Source: Fimbriimonadales bacterium (GTDB lineage: Bacteria; Armatimonadota; Fimbriimonadia; Fimbriimonadales; ATM1). Taken from it: DNA of 50,912 nt. The position numbers and the translations under genes were made by a program. Of this stretch, positions 16,881 to 23,304 are shown in pieces. Below the pieces are notes generated by a model, which worked only from the letters and a program-made list of their open reading frames with translations, made no database searches and had not been told where the DNA came from. The DNA is taken from the NCBI GenBank assembly GCA_026129745.1, contig JAHCHL010000011.1, positions 64,001 through 114,912 of the forward strand, written 5' to 3'. Each line of letters opens with the position of its first letter. The first letter of the stretch is position 1.

Positions 16881-17831
16881 TTAGGCGACGGGAACGGGCG
16901 CTTTGATGGAATCGACGATTGACTCGATCAACTCTTCGACACTGACGCCGCGCGATCGCAAGTCGGCACGCACGATCATTCGGTGCGAGAGCACGCTCGG
17001 CGCCATTGCCTTGACGTCATCTGGGCGAACATACTCCGAGCCATGCATCGCCGCGTGAGCCTGCGCCGCATGCATCAAGAGCAGCGAACCTCGGGGGCTT
17101 GATCCCAATATAATTTGGTTGGAAGTTCTGGTCGCGGACACGATTTCTACAATGTAGTCTCGCATGCTCGAGTGCACATAGACATTGCGGACTGCGTCTT
17201 GGAGCGCGATGAGTTCTTGTGTTGTGACAACCTGGCGCGCATTCTCGATTGGGTGCACTTTTTGCTGATCGCGCAAGATGTCCGCCTCAACGCTTTTGTC
17301 CGGATAGCCCAAAGCGAGTTTTGCAAAGAATCTGTCGAGCTGTGCTTCCGGTAACGGATAAGTTCCGACTAATTCGACGTTGTTTTGCGTTGCGATAACG
17401 AAGAAGGGCGTCGGCAAAGTGTGCGTTATGCCATCTGTGGTGACCTGCCTTTCTTCCATTGCTTCCAAAAGCGCGGACTGCGTTTTCGGAGTTGCTCGGT
17501 TAATTTCATCTGCGAGCACAACATTGCCAAAAATCGGTCCCGGCTTGAACTCGAACTCCATCGTCCTCTGATTGAAAATGCTCGAACCGGTAATGTCGGC
17601 AGGCAATAAGTCCGGTGTGAACTGAATTCTGCGGAACTCGCCGCCAATAGACTTAGCGAGGGCTTTGGCGAGCATGGTCTTGCCCACACCGGGAACATCT
17701 TCTAAGAGAAGGTGTCCATTACAGAGCAACGTTAGGACGGCTTTCTCGACCGTGTCACGTTTCCCAAGAATGACGGATTCGACTTCGTCGCAAATGGCCT
17801 GCGCATGTTTGGCAATCTCGGCTGGACCCAC
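16881..17831 (-). CDS. MoxR-family AAA+ ATPase
   Basis: A 316-residue chaperone-like AAA+ ATPase with Walker A GVGKT (48-52), Walker B LADEINRA (106-113), the sensor I segment FFVIATQNNVELVGTYPLPE, and a C-terminal lid with SPRGSLLLMHAAQAHA and VRPDDVKAMAPSVLSHRM. MoxR proteins help mature or insert metal cofactors and assemble complexes, usually with DUF58/VWA partners, and the next gene is such a partner. The start is GTG with GAGGTG upstream. A perfect 14-base inverted repeat lies just upstream of the gene. Confidence 0.94.
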   Translation of the reverse strand: MGPAEIAKHAQAICDEVESVILGKRDTVEKAVLTLLCNGHLLLEDVPGVGKTMLAKALAKSIGGEFRRIQFTPDLLPADITGSSIFNQRTMEFEFKPGPIFGNVVLADEINRATPKTQSALLEAMEERQVTTDGITHTLPTPFFVIATQNNVELVGTYPLPEAQLDRFFAKLALGYPDKSVEADILRDQQKVHPIENARQVVTTQELIALQDAVRNVYVHSSMRDYIVEIVSATRTSNQIILGSSPRGSLLLMHAAQAHAAMHGSEYVRPDDVKAMAPSVLSHRMIVRADLRSRGVSVEELIESIVDSIKAPVPVA

Positions 17832-17852
17832 TATTCACCTCAAGGTCAATGT

Positions 17853-17884
17853 AAGGAACGTAGACGGCCCCGTCTACGTTCCTT
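17853..17884. repeat. perfect 14-bp inverted repeat upstream of moxR
   Basis: AAGGAACGTAGACG (17853-17866) and its exact reverse complement (17871-17884) surround a four-base GCCC loop, 22 bases upstream of the moxR GTG. It is strong enough to form a transcript hairpin, but no T-run follows on either strand. It could be an operator in the region between moxR and the plus-strand gene, or an mRNA 5' stability hairpin for moxR. Confidence 0.6.
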
Positions 17885-17949
17885 CAATGTTGGATTATAG
17901 AAGGAATACGCCACCGACCCTGAATTGATCCCAGGTCGGGTATTCTTTT

Positions 17950-17991
17950 GGCCCGCGCGCCCACCCAAGTGGTCAAGGCGCGCGCCTTTTT
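17950..17991 (+). terminator. terminator-like GC hairpin with T5 tail ahead of the basic protein gene
   Basis: CGCGCGCC (17954-17961) pairs with GGCGCGCG (17977-17984), extended by GG/CC with a small bulge, and is followed by TTTTT (17987-17991). It has the form of an intrinsic terminator on the plus strand. No plus-strand gene precedes it, so it either ends a short RNA begun between about 17885 and 17945 or acts as an attenuator for the gene starting 17 bases later. A second stem, CCGACC with GGTCGG, lies just upstream near 17911-17939. Confidence 0.5.
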
Positions 17992-18007
17992 GAGAGGTCT
18001 CAGCACT

Positions 18008-18247
18008 ATGGGAATTGAAAGATCAGGCCGAAAGCCGAAACGCCGACGAACGACCGCGCAGCGCATGAAAGGACGACGCGATGTCGCGTTCGTGTTGCCA
18101 GACGGCCCCGCCCCAGCGCCAAAGCCGAAGAAGTCGGCTCCTAAGCCGAAAACGGAAAAGAAAGACGCTCCAAAGCCCGAAACCAAATCGCCAGCAAAGA
18201 AATCGACGGCGGCAAAGAAGCCAACTGCAAAGAAATCGGATCGTTGA
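18008..18247 (+). CDS. small basic lysine/alanine/proline-rich protein (histone H1-tail-like)
   Basis: A predicted 79-residue protein. The first ~40 residues are arginine-rich (RSGRKPKRRRTTAQRMKGRR, then DVAFVLPDG). The rest is a low-complexity lysine-proline-alanine tail with repeated KP, KS and AKK units, as in histone H1 tails and bacterial H1-like nucleoid proteins. It could bind DNA or RNA, or be a ribosome-associated tail; this is inference from composition only. ATG at 18008 has a GAGAGG ribosome site; the frame also stays open back to a TTG at 17948. An attenuator-like hairpin precedes it and a good terminator follows. I do not recognise a named family. Confidence 0.6.
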   Translation: MGIERSGRKPKRRRTTAQRMKGRRDVAFVLPDGPAPAPKPKKSAPKPKTEKKDAPKPETKSPAKKSTAAKKPTAKKSDR

Positions 18248-18257
18248 AGAATGGAAG

Positions 18258-18290
18258 AAAGGGTCGGTCGTCGCGACCGGCCGACCCTTT
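18258..18290. terminator. bidirectional intrinsic terminator
   Basis: AAAGGGTCGG (18258-18267) pairs with CCGACCCTTT (18281-18290). The arms end in A/T runs, giving a T-rich 3' side in both directions. It lies between the basic protein gene on the plus strand and the micro-peptide gene on the minus strand, and can end both transcripts. Confidence 0.75.
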
Positions 18291-18298
18291 ATCGGCCT

Positions 18299-18364
18299 TT
18301 AGCAGCAGCCGCAGCCGCATCCACGGCAACCGCAGCCGCAATCGCACTTCTTATCGTCGTTCAT
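18299..18364 (-). CDS. 21-residue cysteine-rich micro-peptide, putative metallothionein
   Basis: A very small frame with a strong AAGGAGG ribosome site ending 8 bases before ATG at 18364. After the acidic and basic start MNDDKK come eight cysteines in the last fifteen residues (7, 9, 11, 13, 16, 18, 20 and 21), separated almost only by glycine and ending CGCGCC. Repeated CxC and a terminal CC are what metallothioneins use to wrap zinc, cadmium, copper or arsenic. It lies 20 bases downstream of an ArsR/SmtB-family regulator on the same strand, and cyanobacterial metallothionein genes are also regulated by an SmtB repressor. It ends at an intrinsic terminator. Metal binding is inferred; a peptide this short is not in the usual families. 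Confidence 0.72.
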   Translation of the reverse strand: MNDDKKCDCGCGCRGCGCGCC

Positions 18365-18384
18365 TTGTCTTCCTCCTTATAGGA

Positions 18385-18756
18385 TTAGTTTGTGAGCGCG
18401 CCCGCAGAAACGCAGCAACGCCCATCGACTCGCAGTGAAAACCGTTTCTTGAGCCTATCGGTGTCTGCCGACGGGAACTCTGCAGCCCGTATCGCCTCAA
18501 CGAGATACCCGGGCAGTTCATCATTCAGGCGGTAATAGACCCAAGTGCCATCCTTGCGCATACGCACAAGTCCGGCATCGCGTAGGATCTTCAGGTGAGA
18601 TGAGAGCGTTGAGGGCTTTACCTGAAGAGAATCCACCAGCTCGCAGGCACAGACATCCAAGCAACATTCACCGGACGAGGCCAAGCAAGCGAGGATCCGA
18701 AGGCGAGTCTCATCGCCCATCGCCTGAAAAACACGGTCATTCGGTCTCACGGTCAT
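18385..18756 (-). CDS. ArsR/SmtB-family metal- or thiol-sensing repressor
   Basis: A winged-helix repressor that leaves DNA when it binds metal or a reactive ligand. From the ATG at 18756 it has 123 residues: FQAMGDETRLRILACLASSGE, then a cysteine motif CCLDVCACEL (C31, C32, C36 and C38, matching the ELCVC site of arsenic/cadmium sensors). The recognition helix STLSSHLKILRDAGLV and wing KDGTWVYYRLN follow, with a second CC pair at 114-115. The frame stays open further upstream, but TATACT abuts this ATG. The true start could thus be here or at GTG two codons later, with a leaderless mRNA. It is followed by the cysteine-rich micro-peptide. Confidence 0.92.
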   Translation of the reverse strand: MTVRPNDRVFQAMGDETRLRILACLASSGECCLDVCACELVDSLQVKPSTLSSHLKILRDAGLVRMRKDGTWVYYRLNDELPGYLVEAIRAAEFPSADTDRLKKRFSLRVDGRCCVSAGALTN

Positions 18757-18770
18757 AGTATACCACGATA

Positions 18771-18789
18771 ATTCGAGAAATATCGAAAT
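18771..18789. promoter_or_regulatory. candidate ArsR operator
   Basis: The imperfect inverted repeat ATTCGA-gaaata-TCGAAT/AAT spans 18771-18789, 15 bases upstream of the arsR start. It lies just before the -10-like TATACT at 18757-18762 on the minus strand. The position over the -35 region suits repression of its own gene by ArsR. The family often uses such AT-rich palindromes, but this site is unproven. Confidence 0.45.
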
Positions 18790-18800
18790 ACAGTACAGAT

Positions 18801-18832
18801 AAAAAAGAGGACCGGCCAGTTGGCCGATCCTC
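18801..18832 (-). terminator. intrinsic terminator of the thioredoxin-like gene
   Basis: A 12-base stem with one mismatch (GAGGA-CGGCCA paired with TGGCCG-TCCTC, 18807-18832) is followed on the minus strand by T6 (18806-18801). It lies 13 bases after the stop of the gene at 18845 and separates it from the arsR promoter. Confidence 0.85.
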
Positions 18833-18844
18833 GGGTTGATTCTC

Positions 18845-19414
18845 TTACTCGACGACCTTGGCGATCGCTGCATTCAGCGCCGCGAGACCCTCTTCGTCTG
18901 CGACCAAGTTCACAAACTTAGCCACGACCTTCTTCTTGGAATACACGAAGATGGTGTTTTTGACGGCTGTGCTGCCATTGATCTTGTAGCTCTTGGCAGC
19001 GGGGTCATCTGCGTTCGGCAGGAAGGCGACTGCAACTCGCTCCAGTCCGTTTTCCTTAGCCATTTGCTCAAGCTTCGGGGGCATGTCGGTCGTGCAGGCT
19101 TCACAGCGGCCCATGTGGATCATGAATGCCTTGAGCTCCTTGGCTTCATACTTCTTCATCGCAGCATCCAGGGCTTTCGCGATTTTTGTCGAGTTCTCCG
19201 ACTTATCGTATCCGACCCAAACTTGAACCTGCGGACGTGCGCCCCACGTGCAAGGCGGACACGCATCGGTGCCTTTGTGAGGTCCGGCGATATGTTTCGG
19301 GTGAAATGCAGGGACTGTGTCGCCAACATTTAGCCCAGATTCAATCGAACTGGCCGCAATGGCGATACCCGCGATGAGAGCGGCGCCGCCGCCGAGAAGT
19401 GCAATTTTTTTCAT
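18845..19414 (-). CDS. exported thioredoxin-fold-like protein with two CxxC motifs
   Basis: A 189-residue protein with a signal peptide or membrane anchor at residues 1-22 and GGAGG upstream of its ATG. After GDTVPAFHPKHIAGP, a redoxin-like entry, come CPPC (52-55) and CEAC (104-107), in a pattern suggesting a thioredoxin/AhpC-related fold (VQVWVGYDKSENSTKIAKAL and VAVAFLPNADDPAAKSYKI). It could carry disulfides or a metal outside the cytoplasmic membrane. It follows a TlpA-like thioredoxin gene by 98 bases on the same strand, so the two may work together. The precise family was not recognised. Confidence 0.7.
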   Translation of the reverse strand: MKKIALLGGGAALIAGIAIAASSIESGLNVGDTVPAFHPKHIAGPHKGTDACPPCTWGARPQVQVWVGYDKSENSTKIAKALDAAMKKYEAKELKAFMIHMGRCEACTTDMPPKLEQMAKENGLERVAVAFLPNADDPAAKSYKINGSTAVKNTIFVYSKKKVVAKFVNLVADEEGLAALNAAIAKVVE

Positions 19415-19512
19415 CTACTTGATCCTCCTGTTATTGGTATTGCAATCGGTCAGAGCCGAACACTGGTGTGTTCAGACTTTTGCCCGCGATCTTGGCTTTC
19501 TTGCCTCTGAAA

Positions 19513-20040
19513 TTAGTTGACTTCGACTCCAAGCGATGCGATGACCTTCATCTTCGCTTCCTTGTGATTCGGATTCGCTCCGACATAGCGGCCCTTCTCT
19601 TCGAGAGTCTTTCCGTCGAGAACGAGAACGGTGGGAATGCCAGCGATTTTGAGCGGCCGTATGATCTCATTGTCGTCTTTTGGGTCATGCAGCACCATGT
19701 ATTGGATGCTTGCGGATTGAATATTCTTCATCATGTCATCCCATTCGTCACTGACATTGAGACCAATCACCAGGACACCCTTGTCCTTGTAGTCCGCATG
19801 AAGCTGATTGACTTCTGGAATGATCTTTTGGCAGGGACCGCACCAACTTGCGAATGCATCGATGACGATCGCCTTGTACTTTCCTTTGAAGTCAGAAATC
19901 TTGACGGTTTGTTTATTAGCCGCGTTGATGAGCGGGTGGTTCCAAGCCTGCGTGTACTCTTCCGGTGTGGGAAGGGACTGCTGGGGTGCCGGGGCAAAGG
20001 CAACGAATGCGCCTAATGCGAGGGCTGCAAGTGCTGTCAT
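19513..20040 (-). CDS. exported TlpA-like thioredoxin
   Basis: A 175-residue protein with a hydrophobic N-terminal export signal (residues 1-18) and a thioredoxin domain. The active site WCGPC (66-70) lies in AIVIDAFASWCGPCQKIIPE, and the cis-proline segment is IAGIPTVLVLDG. TlpA/ResA proteins reduce disulfides of cytochrome c apoproteins or copper-site proteins in the periplasm. A full AGGAGG ribosome site precedes the ATG. No cytochrome maturation gene is visible nearby; the only partner suggested by position is the downstream CPPC/CEAC protein. Confidence 0.9.
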   Translation of the reverse strand: MTALAALALGAFVAFAPAPQQSLPTPEEYTQAWNHPLINAANKQTVKISDFKGKYKAIVIDAFASWCGPCQKIIPEVNQLHADYKDKGVLVIGLNVSDEWDDMMKNIQSASIQYMVLHDPKDDNEIIRPLKIAGIPTVLVLDGKTLEEKGRYVGANPNHKEAKMKVIASLGVEVN

Positions 20041-20161
20041 AGTCGATAGTTCCTCCTGAATCTTGGTGACTCCTCATCTTAACGCAGAACAACCCAAAAT
20101 AGCTCCCAAACGGCCAAAAGTCGGGAAAATTTGGTGCCGAGGTAACCTACCCAGCAAGCCC

Positions 20162-20392
20162 ATGAATCCCTATATCTACAGCGAACCGTTTGAAGACGAG
20201 GAACTCGAAGCCAGGGCCTGGGCCCACTACGAGAAGGCACGCGAGCAAGGCTCTATCCTTCCTGAATCGCAACTTATTGAAGCTTGCCGGAAAATAGCTC
20301 ATGAAGATCTGCAGAGACTTCAAGCCACAGGAGACGAGCCGGTTCCACTGGGGGACGATGAGGAGTCTCCCGCGTCGCCTTACGAAGATTAG
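20162..20392 (+). CDS. small acidic hypothetical protein
   Basis: A 76-residue acidic protein beginning MNPYIYSEPFEDEELEARAW, predicted mostly helical (ARAWAHYEKAREQG, SQLIEACRKIAHEDLQRLQ) with an acidic, probably disordered tail. I do not recognise it. The start was placed at the ATG at 20162; the frame remains open to 20063, but that extension is basic and looks non-coding. It lies on the plus strand, alone, 26 bases before a tRNA gene and upstream of two minus-strand genes. Confidence 0.5.
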   Translation: MNPYIYSEPFEDEELEARAWAHYEKAREQGSILPESQLIEACRKIAHEDLQRLQATGDEPVPLGDDEESPASPYED

Positions 20393-20418
20393 GAACGGTA
20401 TCCTCAGCAACCTTTAGA

Positions 20419-20494
20419 GGGCCCGTAGCTCAGTGGTTAGAGCAGGCGGCTCATAACCGCTTGGTCGCTGGTTCGAATCCAGCCGGGCCCACCA
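20419..20494 (+). tRNA. tRNA with CAT anticodon, most likely tRNA-Ile2 (lysidine type)
   Basis: A complete cloverleaf: acceptor GGGCCCG paired with CGGGCCC, D-arm TAGCTCAGTGGTTAGAGC, anticodon stem around CTCATAA (anticodon CAT), T-arm with GGTTCGAATCC, and an encoded CCA end. The D-arm, variable loop (TTGGTC) and T-arm closely follow the E. coli tRNA-Ile2 gene ileX as I remember it. This suggests the C is converted to lysidine by TilS to read AUA. Elongator tRNA-Met is the alternative. Its 3' end is one base from the sigma-factor stop on the other strand. Confidence 0.93.
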
Positions 20495-20495
20495 A

Positions 20496-21005
20496 CTAAG
20501 TTGCAAGCATGGCGTCGATCGAGTCCCGGATAAGCTTGCGCGCTCGATGCAACCGCGACTTGACGTTTCCAGTGGTCAGCCCTGTCCGCTTCGCCGTTTC
20601 TTCCGCAGACAAACCTTCGACTTCGCGCATTCGATAGACATCCTTGTACTGAATGGGCAAAGCATCGAACGCTTCGAGCAGACATCGCTTTGTCTCTTGC
20701 TCAAGAGCAATGGCTTCGGGATCGTCAATCCTTGATCGAGACTGAAAGCCAAGCTCCTCGAGTTCTTCAAGCGCGACGACCGGTTTCTCGGCGTCTCGCC
20801 GCTTAAGGCGTCCGCAAGTCCTCCGACCAATTTGAGCCAACCAGGCTTGGAATGCTTCACTGTCGTTGAGTGAAGGCAGCGCGCGATAGGCCTTGGCAAG
20901 CGATTCGGCAAGCACATCTTCAGCGTCGTCATGGTTGCCGCACATACGGAGAAGCTGCCGGTATACGGCGTCTTTGTGCTTGGACGCCAAGCGGTCGAAG
21001 TCCAC
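20496..21005 (-). CDS. ECF-type RNA polymerase sigma factor
   Basis: A 169-residue group 4 sigma factor. Region 2 (MCGNHDDAEDVLAESLAKAY) opens the -10 element. Region 4 at residues 110-160 (ALPIQYKDVYRMREVEGLSAEETAKRTG, then TTGNVKSRLHRARKLI) binds -35 DNA. No anti-sigma factor gene is adjacent on either side, so its control is not visible here. It ends one base from the tRNA and begins 19 bases downstream of the CstB-like gene, which suggests co-transcription with the persulfide genes, although the link may be fortuitous. Confidence 0.92.
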   Translation of the reverse strand: MDFDRLASKHKDAVYRQLLRMCGNHDDAEDVLAESLAKAYRALPSLNDSEAFQAWLAQIGRRTCGRLKRRDAEKPVVALEELEELGFQSRSRIDDPEAIALEQETKRCLLEAFDALPIQYKDVYRMREVEGLSAEETAKRTGLTTGNVKSRLHRARKLIRDSIDAMLAT

Positions 21006-21024
21006 TCGGCGATTCTATTCCGAA

Positions 21025-22473
21025 TCAGGTAGTCGTTACTTCGTGAACCGCTCCGGTCTCGACGGGGAATCCCAAATCTCTGTACTCTGGAAATCCGCCA
21101 GGAAGATTGACGACATTCTTCAATCCAGCCCTTTGAAGAATCGTAGCGGCGATCGCCGACCGCACACCGCCTCCACAATGCAGCACAAATTGCTTTGACT
21201 GCGATAGCTCTGAGGCTCTTTCTGGCAAGTAGCCAAGCGGAATGTTCGTCGCTCCGGGAACATGGCCTGCTGCGTACTCCGTTGTGCCCCTTACATCGAC
21301 AACTTCGGCAACTCCGGACGAGACCCTGCTTTGCAGTTCTCGCGCTGAAACTTGCGGCACCATAGCCAATTCGCCAAACCTCTTTTCATACTGGCGCAAT
21401 GCGTCGATGCCGAGCCAGCCACGAACGTCATCTAAGCCAATCATTGCCAAGTCACGAGCAGCTTGATTTGCCTCGTTCTCAGATTCGGCGATCAAATAGA
21501 CAGGTTTGTCATAGGGAACAAACCAACCCGCCCAGGTCGTGAACGATTTTCCCAAAGGAATATTGATCGTTCCAGGAACATAACCAGTCGCAACATCACC
21601 GGCAGAACGAACATCGATAACCATTTCATCGCGTTCCAGCAAATCGAAGATCACGTTGCCACCCAATCGGGGGGGGGTCTTGAAGCCGCCAAGTATTGTT
21701 GGGCCCACTTTGTTGATTCGCTTCATCTCTTTGAAGTACTTCGGAGGCTCTGGCTGGCCCTGCAAAACCGCATTGGCAAACTCATCTTCGGAGTTCGCTC
21801 TGAGACCCCAATTTGATGCCTTCTCATAGCCCAGCGTGCTTACCGGCACGCCTCCAAGACTCTTTCCGCAGGCGGACCCTGCGCCGTGAGCAGGCCAAAG
21901 TAAAAGTGAATCTGGTAAAGAAGACTTGAACTTTTCGAGCGATTGAAAGAGGACCCGCGCTCCCTTTTCCATGGTGCCCTCGAACCCTGCTGCCCGTTCG
22001 AGCAAGTCAGGTCTGCCGACATCGCCGACGAAAATGAAATCGCCGGTAAATGCCCCAAGCGGCACGTCCGAACTCGCTGTGTCCGTGACGATGAAAGCGA
22101 TGTGTTCTGGCGTGTGACCAGGTGTCTTCACAACGTCTAACCGCACTTTGCCGACACGAATGCTGTCACCGTCTCGAACCAGCGTTACGTTGGGTTGGCT
22201 CGCGAACGCGTACTTCCATTCGCTGTCGCCTTCATCAGACAAGTAGAGCTGCGCGCCTGTTCGCTCGGCAAGCTCACGCGAACCCGATACATAGTCGGCA
22301 TGAATATGCGTTTCTGTCACAGCCGTGATGCGCAATCCTTCTGATGCAGCCGCCCGAATGTACTGCTCGACATCGCGATTAGCATCGATCACAACAGCTT
22401 CGCCAGTCGCGCCGCAACCAACAAGAAAACTCGCTTGCGCCAAGTTTTCGTCATAAAATCTCTTGAGGATCAA
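21025..22473 (-). CDS. CstB-like persulfide dioxygenase-rhodanese fusion
   Basis: A 482-residue protein with three domains. The N-terminal metallo-beta-lactamase fold of the ETHE1 persulfide dioxygenase type has THIHAD (55-60) and further histidines. A middle rhodanese-like domain (DEMVIDVRSAGDVATGYVPG) lacks the catalytic cysteine (LIAESENEA). The C-terminal rhodanese has its cysteine at C433 (LHCGGGVRSA). This order, with an inactive middle domain, matches staphylococcal CstB, which oxidises persulfides to thiosulfate and detoxifies sulfide. Start: TTG at 22473 with AGGAG seven bases upstream. It lies 10 bases after a rhodanese-membrane gene. A run of nine C on the coding strand (21669-21677) is a possible slippage site. 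Confidence 0.9.
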   Translation of the reverse strand: MILKRFYDENLAQASFLVGCGATGEAVVIDANRDVEQYIRAAASEGLRITAVTETHIHADYVSGSRELAERTGAQLYLSDEGDSEWKYAFASQPNVTLVRDGDSIRVGKVRLDVVKTPGHTPEHIAFIVTDTASSDVPLGAFTGDFIFVGDVGRPDLLERAAGFEGTMEKGARVLFQSLEKFKSSLPDSLLLWPAHGAGSACGKSLGGVPVSTLGYEKASNWGLRANSEDEFANAVLQGQPEPPKYFKEMKRINKVGPTILGGFKTPPRLGGNVIFDLLERDEMVIDVRSAGDVATGYVPGTINIPLGKSFTTWAGWFVPYDKPVYLIAESENEANQAARDLAMIGLDDVRGWLGIDALRQYEKRFGELAMVPQVSARELQSRVSSGVAEVVDVRGTTEYAAGHVPGATNIPLGYLPERASELSQSKQFVLHCGGGVRSAIAATILQRAGLKNVVNLPGGFPEYRDLGFPVETGAVHEVTTT

Positions 22474-22483
22474 TGTCTTTCTC

Positions 22484-23032
22484 CTAACTTGCAGCAGACA
22501 GTCTATCTGTCGAAACGCATTTCTTGGATTTGTTCCAGGGCATCGCGGCAAACAAGGCCGCCATTCCGCACACGTTGGTCAAACCAGCGAACGTCAGCCC
22601 TGCGCCAACAAACATCGCAAGGTAAACCCACGAAGGATTGACGAAAACGGACATTACGGTTCCAGTCAGGACCAGCAGTCCTGCCGCTAGCCGAACCTGC
22701 CTCTCGATAGCCCACCGGGACGCAGTCGATCCGACGGTCTCGAATCCAGCCTTCACCCACGCGCTGGTTCCTCCTTCGAGAACGATCGGGTCATCGCGAT
22801 GGTGCTCGATCAGCTCTTTGCACATCTCTGCGCGCCGGCCCGATTGGCAAACGAGCACAACAGGCTCGGAACCCCGCAAATCCGCAAGCCGGGACTCGAC
22901 TTGCTCGAGGGGAATGTTGACGGCACCAGGCACGTGGCCCGCGTTGAACTCACCCGGCGACCTGACGTCCAAAATCTGCATCGACTCGCCTGCTTCCAAT
23001 TTCTGCTTCAATTCAGTAGGTGTTACTCTCAT
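22484..23032 (-). CDS. rhodanese fused to DUF2892-like membrane helices
   Basis: A 182-residue protein like E. coli YgaP. A cytoplasmic rhodanese domain (residues 1-105, with ILDVRSPGEFNAGHVPGAVN and the catalytic loop CQSGRR with C62) is followed by two transmembrane helices (about 115-165) from the inner-membrane DUF2892 module. It transfers sulfane sulfur at the membrane. AGGAGT precedes the ATG. With the CstB-like gene 10 bases downstream it forms a sulfide/persulfide handling pair, and it is divergent from a TPP riboswitch. Confidence 0.92.
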   Translation of the reverse strand: MRVTPTELKQKLEAGESMQILDVRSPGEFNAGHVPGAVNIPLEQVESRLADLRGSEPVVLVCQSGRRAEMCKELIEHHRDDPIVLEGGTSAWVKAGFETVGSTASRWAIERQVRLAAGLLVLTGTVMSVFVNPSWVYLAMFVGAGLTFAGLTNVCGMAALFAAMPWNKSKKCVSTDRLSAAS

Positions 23033-23091
23033 TTTTGACTCCTATTCTACAAGTAAGAGCCATTGCAGATACCAAAGGATTCACTTCCAGT

Positions 23092-23122
23092 TTGAACATA
23101 ACTTGGTAGTTGGGAGTAGAAT
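23092..23122 (+). promoter_or_regulatory. candidate promoter of the TPP riboswitch transcript
   Basis: TTGAAC (23092-23097) and TAGAAT (23117-23122) are separated by 19 bases, somewhat longer than ideal. Transcription would begin about 23129, some 17 bases before the riboswitch. The spacing is imperfect, so this is a moderate call. Confidence 0.4.
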
Positions 23123-23145
23123 AGATGCAAGCGCCAATGCGCAGT

Positions 23146-23240
23146 TCCCGCTAGGGGAGCCCTGTGTGGGCTGAGAGTTCCGGCTTGATCGGAAGACCCT
23201 CGGAACCTGATCCGGTTTAGACCGGCGTAGGAAAGCGGAG
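23146..23240 (+). ncRNA. TPP (thiamine pyrophosphate) riboswitch aptamer
   Basis: The conserved core of the THI box is present in order: CTAGGGGAGCC (23151-23161), GGCTGAGAG (23169-23177), GACCC (23195-23199), GGAACCTGATCCGG (23202-23215) and CCGGCGTAGGAAAG (23222-23235). CCGCT (23148-23152) pairs with AGCGG (23234-23238) as the closing helix P1. It reads on the plus strand and therefore leads into the prepilin gene at 23305, not the sulfur genes on the opposite strand. A terminator follows at once, forming a complete transcriptional switch. TPP riboswitches usually control thiamine synthesis or uptake genes, none of which is visible. Confidence 0.93.
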
Positions 23241-23250
23241 CACCAGAATT

Positions 23251-23292
23251 CAATGGCCGTTCCGCAGGATTTCGGAGCGGCCATTGGCTTTT
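23251..23292 (+). terminator. riboswitch expression-platform terminator
   Basis: CAATGGCCGTTCCG (23251-23264) pairs fully, with one G-U pair, with CGGAGCGGCCATTG (23273-23286) and is followed by GCTTTT. GCGGA of riboswitch helix P1 (23235-23239) can instead pair with TCCGC (23261-23265) in the 5' arm, giving an antiterminator that excludes both P1 and the terminator. Ligand binding should therefore switch transcription off. The ribosome site GGAGG follows directly at 23293-23297. Confidence 0.8.
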
Positions 23293-23304
23293 GGAGGCTA
23301 AAGA

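Noticed and set aside
17948..18007. TTG start extending the basic protein by 20 residues
   Set aside because: The extension is the hairpin sequence itself; ATG 18008 has a ribosome site.
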